Shown here in pieces: positions 37,625 to 45,338 of a DNA stretch of 64,000 nt. Within the stretch, counting starts at the first letter, position 1, and each line of letters begins with the position of its first letter. The stretch is from an uncultured Bacteroidales bacterium. Lineage in GTDB: Bacteria > Bacteroidota > Bacteroidia > Bacteroidales > FEN-979. Under the pieces are notes generated by a model. The model had not been told where the DNA came from. It did no database searches and saw nothing but the letters and a program-made list of their open reading frames with translations. Both the position numbers and the translations under genes were made by a program. The stretch spans positions 62,001 to 126,000 of the forward strand of contig CAIQUS010000035.1 in NCBI GenBank assembly GCA_903875045.1. Direction: 5' to 3'.

Positions 37625-39027
37625 TTTCTGCGTTTGAGCAATGCAATATTCTCAACATGCTGCGTGTGCGGAAACATGTCAACAGGCTGACAGTTGTCCA
37701 TAAAATACAGCTCATTCAGCAATGCGATATCCCTTGCCTGGGTGGCCGGGTTGCAACTGACATATACGACCTTTTCCGCGGCCACCTCCATGATTGTCCG
37801 TACTACTTTCTCATGCATGCCATTTCTGGGCGGGTCGGTGATGATGATATCCGGTTTCCCCTGGGCGGTGATAAACTCAGGCAGCATTATTTTTTCAGTT
37901 TCTCCGGCAAAAAAGATTGTATTTGAAATATGATTGATCCGTGAATTGGTTTCTGCATCGGCAATTGCAGCAGCAACAGATTCGATTCCAACCACTTTTT
38001 TAACGTACGGGGCAATGTAGTTTGCTATTGTTCCTGTGCCTGTATACAGGTCATAAACCAGTTCGTCACCCTTGAACATCGCATATTCGGCAGCGATCCG
38101 GTAAAGATTGATAGCCTGGAGGGAATTTGTCTGGAAAAATGATGCAGGACCAATACGAAATTCGATTTCCTGACCACCTGCTCTGAAGGGGGGCATTTTT
38201 TCCGTTATAAACGCATCACCTTTAAAGAGGTTGAATTCCAGGTCGTAAATGGTGTCATTTTGCTTCGGATTGATAACATAAAAGAGGCTGGTGATTTCTG
38301 GAAACTGAATGGCCAGATGCTCCAGCATGCGCATCAGGTGTTCTTCCTTGTGGCGTACAACGAGAATGACCATCAATCCACCTGCTTCGGTATTCCGGAT
38401 AATAAGGTTACGCAAAAAACCCTGCCAGATGCGAACATCGTAAAAAGTCAAATCATGATCCAATGCATATTTTCTGGCAGCGGTCCGTATAGCGTTCGCC
38501 GGATCCTTCATGTGAAAACATTCTTGTATGTCAACAACTTTGTCGAAGAATTGCGGAACATGGAATCCGAGGGCATTGGTGTTGTTGCTTTTTTCCTCCG
38601 CATTGCGGTCTTCGTCTGTCAGCCATCGGTGATTCGAAAAAGTAAAATCCAGTTTATTCCGGTAATATCTTGTTCTGGCAGAAGGCAGAATGGGTGATAT
38701 GACAGGATTTTCCAATTTGCCGATCCTGGTGAGGCTTTCGAAAACCTGTTTTTGTTTGTAATACAATTGCTCATCATATTTCATGCTTTGCCAGCGGCAG
38801 CCGCCACAAAGGCCGAAGTGGGAACAATGTGGTTCAACTCTTTTTGATGAATATTGATGGAAATGAACCGCTTTACCTTCCAGAAATTTCTTCTTTTTTC
38901 GGGTAATCTGTACATCTACCACATCGCCCGGGACCACAAAGGGGACAAAAATGACCTTTTCATTGATTTTGCCTACAGCCATGCCTTCGGCACCAGCATC
39001 GATTATTTCTACATTTTCATATATCAT
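37621..39027 (-). CDS. rlmD: 23S rRNA (uracil-5-)-methyltransferase, RlmD/TrmA family
   Basis: SAM-dependent enzyme that methylates a uridine of 23S rRNA. The 468-aa chain has an N-terminal TRAM domain (about 1-55: DAGAEGMAVGKINEKVIFVP), an iron-sulfur site with Cys spacing as in CSHFGLCGGC plus a later Cys, the SAM fold around VYDLYTGTGTIANYIA, the DPPRNG motif, and the catalytic Cys in VYVSCNPATQARD. RlmD, RlmCD and TrmA share this plan, so the target uridine is not certain. ATG 39027 starts the TRAM domain properly and is separated by a single base from the stop of the upstream hybrid kinase, so the two are probably translated from one message. Confidence 0.9.
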   Translation of the reverse strand: MIYENVEIIDAGAEGMAVGKINEKVIFVPFVVPGDVVDVQITRKKKKFLEGKAVHFHQYSSKRVEPHCSHFGLCGGCRWQSMKYDEQLYYKQKQVFESLTRIGKLENPVISPILPSARTRYYRNKLDFTFSNHRWLTDEDRNAEEKSNNTNALGFHVPQFFDKVVDIQECFHMKDPANAIRTAARKYALDHDLTFYDVRIWQGFLRNLIIRNTEAGGLMVILVVRHKEEHLMRMLEHLAIQFPEITSLFYVINPKQNDTIYDLEFNLFKGDAFITEKMPPFRAGGQEIEFRIGPASFFQTNSLQAINLYRIAAEYAMFKGDELVYDLYTGTGTIANYIAPYVKKVVGIESVAAAIADAETNSRINHISNTIFFAGETEKIMLPEFITAQGKPDIIITDPPRNGMHEKVVRTIMEVAAEKVVYVSCNPATQARDIALLNELYFMDNCQPVDMFPHTQHVENIALLKRRN

Positions 39028-39028
39028 G

Positions 39029-42000
39029 TCAGGCGTTTTCCTGGTTTTCGGACACCAGATATTTTTTGATGACCGCATAGAGATCATCCTTTCGAAAGGG
39101 TTTTGACAAATAATCATCCATACCGGCCTCAATACATTTTTCTCGGTCGCCGGGCATTGCGATGGCCGTTAAGGCGATGATGGGAATCCTTTTTCCCGGT
39201 TCTTCCATTTTCCGGATATCTGAAGTTGCCTGTAAACCATCTCTTTCGGGCATGTGAACATCCATGAAAATAAGATCAATCCTGTTATTCTTAAATTGTA
39301 CAATTGCTTCGTCACCATTGTTGGCGGTAATCACACGGACACCTGTTTTCGACAACATGACACTCAATAATTTCATATTGATGCTATTGTCTTCGGCAAT
39401 TAAAATAGTCTTACCTGACTCAATTTTTATAATTTCCTCCATGGCTAAAGATAATTGACGTGGTTGTTCGTGGGCTAGGGGTTTTTGGTTATGCAGCAGA
39501 TCAAAAAAATCTTTCATCTTGACAGGTTTTGTAAGATACTGTTGGATGTCAAGATTATTAGACCTGTCAACTACGTTATTTCTTTCAATGGATGAGTACA
39601 TGAAAATAACCGGTTTTTGGTGCAGGCTCTGGTTATCACGAATTTTTTCAGCCACGGCAATTCCATCCATCTCAGGCATGCACATATCTACGATCACCAG
39701 ATCAAAAACCAATTTTGCTTCATTGGCGTTTTGTAAAACTCCGAGTGCCTCCTTCCCGCTGGTGCATATCGTAGAATCAATACCCCAGTAGGTCAGCATG
39801 TCTTTCATAATTTTGAGATTGGTGAGGTTGTCATCCACGACCAAAACCCGCTTGATTTTCGGTTTGGGGGAATTATCGCCCAATTGCGGTTCTGAAGCTA
39901 TTTGCAGAGGCAGTTCGAAACTGAAGGTACTGCCAACCCCGAGCTCACTTTCAACAATCAGTACCCCGTTCATAATTTCGGTCAGCATTTTCGAAATAGA
40001 CAAGCCCAATCCGGTACCGCCATATTTCCTGGTTGTTGAATTATCAGCCTGCGTGAATTGATTGAAAATATTTTGCTGTGCACTTTCCTCAATTCCGATT
40101 CCGGTATCCTTCACACTGAACAAAATCCTGACCTCCCCATCATTATCAGAATTTCCGGGTTGTTTTTTTGCTGAGATGTATATTTCGCCTTTTTCGGTGA
40201 ATTTTATGGCGTTACTGATAAAATTAACCAGGATTTGTCGAATTCGGAGAGGATCACCGTAATAAAAATCGGGTAGCCCTGGTTCGATTTCACACAACAA
40301 TTCCAGATTTTTTTCAAAAGCCTTCACTGTGAGGATGTCAACACTTTTCTCCAGAACATCATGAATGTTGAACCTTACGTGCTCGATTTCCAGTTTCCCG
40401 GCTTCAATTTTGGAAAAATCGAGAATATCGTTGATGGTATCGAGCAGCAGGTATGCTGATGTTTGGATTGTTTCCAGGTAATCCCGCTGGCTGCCTGTAA
40501 GTTGGGTTGTCAGGGCAAGTTCAGTCATTCCGATCACGCCATTCATCGGAGTCCGGATTTCGTGACTCATGGTGGCAAGGAACTCTGATTTTGCTTTACT
40601 GGCCCGTTCGGCTTCCTCCTTTGCCTTTTGCAAGGCAATTTCAATCTGTTTTCTTTCGGTGATATCTATTAGAATTGCAATGACGGCAGGTTCATTGTCA
40701 AAAATGATATTGTCACTCCGGATGATGGTATCTTTGATTTCCCCTCTTTTAGTGATGGCTTTTATCTCATAATCTCTAACCTGATCAATACCGGCCATTC
40801 TTCTTTGCATGTTTTCGATCACCGTGGGTTTCGACTCTTCTGCAATAAAATCCATAATATTGGTACCCAGGAGTTCCTCAAGGGTAGCGCCCATCACCGA
40901 AAGGGCAGCTTCATTGGCAAAAAGAACAATGCCCATGCGATGAATGATGATGAGATCGGGTAGTTTATGAACCAGGGTTGAATAACGCTGATTACTGTCA
41001 AACAATGCTTTCTCAACTTTTTTCCGTTCTGTGATGTCTTCAAAACTTTCGATCCCGCCGATGATATTTCCCATTGGATCCCTGAGGGTGTCAACATTTT
41101 TTGACACGAGAATGATTTGCCCTGATTTATTTCGCATGGTGCATTCACGTCCGTGAATCGGCTTCACTACGTTTTTGTTAAAAAGGCCGCAATTTGCATC
41201 GCAGGGTGTTTCGGCAAACTTATGACAGGTATTACCGATCATCTCCTGTTTTGAATAACCGGTAATTTCCTCGGCCTGTTTATTCCAACTGGTAATCCTC
41301 TGTTCACAATCAACGGTAAACAATGCGCTTGGGATAACCTTGTATATAAGTTCGGCAAATTCTTTGGCTTCAGTGAGGGCCTTTTCGGTTTCTTTTCGTG
41401 CGGTGATGTCCTCTTTGACAGCAATATAACTAATCATTTTGCCATCCTGGTTCTTGATCGGGGCGATGCTGGTGGATTCCCAGAACAAAGCACCATTTTT
41501 CTTTTTGTTGTAAATCTCCCCGTTCCACTCGTTGCCGGATGAAATGGTTTCCCACAGGTTTTGATAAAACGCATCTTTCTGAAAACCTGATTTTAATATG
41601 CTGGGATTTTGTCCAATGGCTTCAGATTGTGAATAGCCTGTCAGTTCAACAAACCGTTGGTTGACATATTCAATTCTGCCTTCCAGATCAGTAATCATGA
41701 TGGTGTTGGCACTTTGCTCAACAGCGGTGGATAACTTTTTAATCTGTTCATCAGCGGCATCTTTTTCGCCAATCTTTTTAATCAGGTCGGATTGCTGTGC
41801 ATTGAATTTCCGGATAAGCCTTGCAATACTCCCAAATTCATTTTGCTGCTCAAGAATATCTTTAACAGATCCGATGTTGCCGTTTGATAAGCATTTGGTT
41901 ATCTGTTTGAGAGGTATTGAAATCCAAAGGTTGATGCAATAAAAAAACACAAGACATATTACAATGAGAATGATTGAACCGGCAAAGGCGAAATATCCCA

Positions 42001-42730
42001 ATGTATTCAATTCGACGGCCATGTGGTTCGTCCGATGAAATTTCAATAAACCCGGTGCATGGTTTTTTGTTTTTCGGAGGTCATAATAAATCACTTCTAT
42101 TTCCGGTTGTGGCAGAACGGATTCCATTGAATCAGCCTCATGTATTTCGAGTTTAAAGCCGGTGGCTTTTCCGATTTCGGTACAGTAAACCGAATCCCAG
42201 GTTTTGGCAGCAACCAGATAACCGTTTGCTTTGGTTTGATGGGCAATATCAAAAGTAGGGACAATGGTTGCGCCAAAAATTTCATAAAGCCGTCCATCCT
42301 GGAAAATAAAACTGCTCCATGAACTGTTGTTTGAGAAAAGTTCTTTCAGTTGTTGCGGAGATAATGAAAAATTAAGGGTGGCTGAGTCATTGACAGCAGA
42401 AGCAAGTGTTCCGTCCAGGTCATAAATTCCCAGAAAGCTCATGTTAAAGGTAGTAAGGATCGGACTGAGATTGTTTTTAGCCCAACTCTCGTTTTTGGTT
42501 TTGGAGAATGCAACCATTTCGTCCCAGGCAGAATTATCTTTCACCGGCTTTAAAAATCCTTCCATCTTGAATTCAAGAACAGTCTGGATGATTTGCAGAT
42601 CGCTACTTTGCTTGGATTCACCATATAATTTTTGCTCTTGGGCCCTGATATAAAAATATCCGAGTGCAAACAGGACCAGAAACCCCGACAGGCTGACAAA
42701 AAGCAAGGTTATTTTAGTATTGGTTTTCAT
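39029..42730 (-). CDS. Hybrid sensor histidine kinase: CHASE4-like sensor, three PAS, HisKA, HATPase, two receivers
   Basis: A 1233-aa inner-membrane signalling protein. A first helix (about residues 8-28) and a second (about 245-265) bracket a periplasmic CHASE4-like sensor (WDEMVAFSKTKN, FLGIYDLDGTL). In the cytoplasm come three PAS segments (about 330-445, 455-570, 580-700), a HisKA dimerisation domain with phospho-accepting His723 in MSHEIRTPMNG, and an ATPase domain (NFISNAIKFTEKG, VKDTGIGI, YGGTGLGLSI). Two receivers follow with Asp in LVIVDMCMPEMDG and LIFMDVHMPERDG. The kinase has no HPt domain of its own. The divergent neighbour is a free HPt protein, the natural phosphorelay partner. 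One base separates its stop from rlmD. Confidence 0.95.
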   Translation of the reverse strand: MKTNTKITLLFVSLSGFLVLFALGYFYIRAQEQKLYGESKQSSDLQIIQTVLEFKMEGFLKPVKDNSAWDEMVAFSKTKNESWAKNNLSPILTTFNMSFLGIYDLDGTLASAVNDSATLNFSLSPQQLKELFSNNSSWSSFIFQDGRLYEIFGATIVPTFDIAHQTKANGYLVAAKTWDSVYCTEIGKATGFKLEIHEADSMESVLPQPEIEVIYYDLRKTKNHAPGLLKFHRTNHMAVELNTLGYFAFAGSIILIVICLVFFYCINLWISIPLKQITKCLSNGNIGSVKDILEQQNEFGSIARLIRKFNAQQSDLIKKIGEKDAADEQIKKLSTAVEQSANTIMITDLEGRIEYVNQRFVELTGYSQSEAIGQNPSILKSGFQKDAFYQNLWETISSGNEWNGEIYNKKKNGALFWESTSIAPIKNQDGKMISYIAVKEDITARKETEKALTEAKEFAELIYKVIPSALFTVDCEQRITSWNKQAEEITGYSKQEMIGNTCHKFAETPCDANCGLFNKNVVKPIHGRECTMRNKSGQIILVSKNVDTLRDPMGNIIGGIESFEDITERKKVEKALFDSNQRYSTLVHKLPDLIIIHRMGIVLFANEAALSVMGATLEELLGTNIMDFIAEESKPTVIENMQRRMAGIDQVRDYEIKAITKRGEIKDTIIRSDNIIFDNEPAVIAILIDITERKQIEIALQKAKEEAERASKAKSEFLATMSHEIRTPMNGVIGMTELALTTQLTGSQRDYLETIQTSAYLLLDTINDILDFSKIEAGKLEIEHVRFNIHDVLEKSVDILTVKAFEKNLELLCEIEPGLPDFYYGDPLRIRQILVNFISNAIKFTEKGEIYISAKKQPGNSDNDGEVRILFSVKDTGIGIEESAQQNIFNQFTQADNSTTRKYGGTGLGLSISKMLTEIMNGVLIVESELGVGSTFSFELPLQIASEPQLGDNSPKPKIKRVLVVDDNLTNLKIMKDMLTYWGIDSTICTSGKEALGVLQNANEAKLVFDLVIVDMCMPEMDGIAVAEKIRDNQSLHQKPVIFMYSSIERNNVVDRSNNLDIQQYLTKPVKMKDFFDLLHNQKPLAHEQPRQLSLAMEEIIKIESGKTILIAEDNSINMKLLSVMLSKTGVRVITANNGDEAIVQFKNNRIDLIFMDVHMPERDGLQATSDIRKMEEPGKRIPIIALTAIAMPGDREKCIEAGMDDYLSKPFRKDDLYAVIKKYLVSENQENA

Positions 42731-42852
42731 ATTGAACCGGTTTGGTGAACAATATTAGTAAAAATTCCAATCATTTCATGTGAAATATTCTCTTTTTCAA
42801 GTTTTGCTCATAAGAACGTGCGTTTTTATTTTAATAGAAGGATAACAATAAT

Positions 42853-42860
42853 TATATTTG
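42853..42860 (+). promoter_or_regulatory. Bacteroidota -7 promoter element upstream of the HPt and GH130-receiver unit
   Basis: TATATTTG, a perfect TAnnTTTG match, 65 bp before the HPt ATG at 42926, inside the 195-bp divergent spacer. I saw no perfect match facing the hybrid kinase. Confidence 0.55.
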
Positions 42861-42925
42861 TTGAAAAATAATCAACGAAGGTTTTCGCTGCTTTTCGATG
42901 AGTACCAACCAATAATTATTTTTAT

Positions 42926-43468
42926 ATGATTGACATAGAGAAGTTTAATAATATTTATCAGGATTTTGACAACGAAACGACTATTTTAATCATTGATATG
43001 TTCGCGGAACAGCAACCTGAAATAATCCGGGATATTGCCCAAAATATCGAGGATTATGACATCGTTCAGGTAAAGTCGAATTCACACAAGTTGAAAGGAA
43101 CCTGCGGACAGCTTTTCGATCCTGAATCTCATTTACATGCAAAGGTTATGGAGGATGCTGCTCTAGAGAAAATCATCGAAATCGTCGAAGTTTTATTAAA
43201 GGAGCATCCGGATACACTAAAGGGGCTCAAAGAGAAATTTGATGGTACGACTGCCCTCTATCTTGAAATTGTCAAAAAATCCACAATAAAAAATTTCCTT
43301 ACAGAAATTCTGGGTTCGTTTTCTGCAGAGCAGGCTTTGGAACTTGAACGACTGGAGAAGGATTTCATGGTCGAAGTGATCGCTCCGATGTTCTTAAATC
43401 TGGAAACATCTTCAGCAGCACTTCTGTCGGAGCTATTATCAATAAAAAAGGAACTTCTTAAAAATTAA
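42926..43468 (+). CDS. Free histidine phosphotransfer (HPt) domain protein
   Basis: A 180-aa, all-helical cytoplasmic protein without membrane segments. Residues about 15-105 fit the HPt four-helix bundle. The phosphorylatable residue is His54 in SHKLKGTCGQL, which matches the HxLKGS-type HPt signature. The remaining 75 residues form further helices with no motif I know. In a phosphorelay it would take phosphate from the receiver of a hybrid kinase and pass it to a final receiver. Its stop TAA is followed at once by the ATG of the GH130-receiver gene, so the two proteins should be made together in similar amounts. It is divergent from the 1233-aa hybrid kinase. Confidence 0.85.
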   Translation: MIDIEKFNNIYQDFDNETTILIIDMFAEQQPEIIRDIAQNIEDYDIVQVKSNSHKLKGTCGQLFDPESHLHAKVMEDAALEKIIEIVEVLLKEHPDTLKGLKEKFDGTTALYLEIVKKSTIKNFLTEILGSFSAEQALELERLEKDFMVEVIAPMFLNLETSSAALLSELLSIKKELLKN

Positions 43469-45337
43469 ATGCAGATGGCCATAACCGTAAATCGCAAACC
43501 TGTACATTTTGATCCGGATCCAAGGAGAGTAATTGCCCGTTTTTTTCTTCCGGGGGGCCCTGAGCGGGGTAAAAAAATCATCGCCCGGATTATGGGGCTC
43601 AATGAGGAGGATGCCCTTCAAACATTAAATCAAACGCTGAGGGATTTTTCTGACAGGCATCGCAACATCACCAGGATCTTTATGAAGCATTTTGGCCATG
43701 TTCATCACCTGGTCAAAGCTGCCGGCTTTGATCCCGATACTTTATCACGGGAGCTGAAACTGCTCATCGGGTCATATTTCACCCATGAATATTCCATTGA
43801 GTCGGCTGCATTTTTCAACCCGTCGATGGTAGAAGATCCCGACCAGGCAAACTTGCAGGAAGGGCAAACAAGAGTCATTGTCAGTTTCAGGGCCACCGGT
43901 GAAGGACATATTTCTTCTTTGGTTTTTCGGGGCGGTATTATTGACAAACACAACCACCTTGAATTCAAGCCTGCAGGAAAACTGGTCGATGAAGCTGAAA
44001 CAATTCAGGATCATATTTATACAAAGGACTCTTTTATAAAGAAACTGGAAGAGATGAAGTTACATGATCATGATGTAGTTGATCAGATCATGGGGAAGTT
44101 GGGCGACCAGTTTTTATTCAGGGAATTGCAATATGTGGTGGAGGATTTTATTCAAAAAACAGAAATCAACTTTTCAATTGAAAAAGTTATTCAGGCATTA
44201 ACGTGGTTGGCAAACTCACATTATGAGATTACATTTTCGCTGGATACCGCTATTTCAGAACGTGTTATTTTTCCAATTGCCGATACAGAGAGCAACGGCA
44301 TTGAGGATGCCCGGTTCGTGCGGTTTACAGAGGAAAATGGCAGTGTTAAATATTACGCGACCTACACAGCCTATAACGGTGTGGCCATTCTTCCCAAATT
44401 AATTGAAACGACTGATTTTTACCATTTCAGGGTGAGGCCGATCTTTGGAAAAAATGCAAAAAATAAGGGAATGGCTTTGTTTCCCCGCAAGGTAAATGGC
44501 AGATATGCCATGCTTTCGCGACAGGATGGTGAAAATAATTTTATCATGTTTTCCGATGTCATCAACCTGTGGGATGAACCGGCTCAGCTATTTCAGGAAC
44601 CACGCTTCCCATGGGAATTTGTGCAATTGGGAAATTCCGGGTCTCCCATTGAAACTGATCGCGGATGGTTGCTCATTACGCATGGTGTTGGTGCCATGAG
44701 AAGGTATTGTCTGGGCGCGGTAATGCTTGATCTGAATGATCCAACGCGTGTCATCGGGCAATTTTCAGAACCAATTCTGATGGCCAACGATAAAGAACGT
44801 GAAGGATATGTTCCCAATGTCGTATACTCATGCGGATCCATTATACATCACAATGAACTGATTATTCCTTATGCGATGTCGGATTACAGCTCCGGGTTTG
44901 CATCCATTCCCCTTGATGAACTCTTTGAGAAAATGTTCCCGGGTGAACCCAGGAAATCAAAGGTGATCAAAAAGGACAGTGCGATAAGGATCTTACTTGT
45001 TGATGATGATCCCATCGAACAAAAGGTACTAACCACCATTCTCGAAAAAGAGGGCTATGAAATCGTAGTAGCCTCAGATGGCCTTCATGCTTTGGTTCAA
45101 CTTGGTAAATACCATATTGATTTGGTATTATCTGATATTGAAATGCCGAATCTCACCGGATACCAGTTGCTTGAATTTCTGAAGTCGAAAAATGTAGACA
45201 TTCCTGTCGTATTTCTTACAGGACATACAAGCCCCGAAGAAGAACTCAAAGGGTTAAAAATGGGGGCCATTGAATATTTGAAAAAACCTGTCCAACCTGA
45301 TTTGTTAAAAATCAAACTGAAACATCTGTTACACTGA
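43469..45337 (+). CDS. GH130-family glycoside phosphorylase/hydrolase fused to a C-terminal receiver domain
   Basis: A 622-aa cytoplasmic fusion in one uninterrupted frame. Residues 1 to about 500 are a full-length GH130-type protein: a helical N-terminal part (FFLPGGPERGKKIIARI, IGSYFTHEYSIESAAFFNP, VSFRATGEGHISSLVFR), then the five-bladed propeller with GIEDARF, where Asp280 is at the place of the family's catalytic acid, GMALFPRKVNGRYAMLSRQD, GNSGSPIETDRGWLLITHGV and VIGQFSEPIL. GH130 enzymes phosphorolyse or hydrolyse beta-mannosides. Residues about 508-620 are a complete receiver: LLVDDDP, Asp556 in LVLSDIEMPNLTG, VVFLTGHT and EYLKKPV. It is coupled to the HPt gene and lies among sensor kinases, so catalysis may be controlled by phosphorylation. 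The stop is 1 bp from the next convergent gene's stop. Confidence 0.88.
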   Translation: MQMAITVNRKPVHFDPDPRRVIARFFLPGGPERGKKIIARIMGLNEEDALQTLNQTLRDFSDRHRNITRIFMKHFGHVHHLVKAAGFDPDTLSRELKLLIGSYFTHEYSIESAAFFNPSMVEDPDQANLQEGQTRVIVSFRATGEGHISSLVFRGGIIDKHNHLEFKPAGKLVDEAETIQDHIYTKDSFIKKLEEMKLHDHDVVDQIMGKLGDQFLFRELQYVVEDFIQKTEINFSIEKVIQALTWLANSHYEITFSLDTAISERVIFPIADTESNGIEDARFVRFTEENGSVKYYATYTAYNGVAILPKLIETTDFYHFRVRPIFGKNAKNKGMALFPRKVNGRYAMLSRQDGENNFIMFSDVINLWDEPAQLFQEPRFPWEFVQLGNSGSPIETDRGWLLITHGVGAMRRYCLGAVMLDLNDPTRVIGQFSEPILMANDKEREGYVPNVVYSCGSIIHHNELIIPYAMSDYSSGFASIPLDELFEKMFPGEPRKSKVIKKDSAIRILLVDDDPIEQKVLTTILEKEGYEIVVASDGLHALVQLGKYHIDLVLSDIEMPNLTGYQLLEFLKSKNVDIPVVFLTGHTSPEEELKGLKMGAIEYLKKPVQPDLLKIKLKHLLH

Positions 45338-45338
45338 G

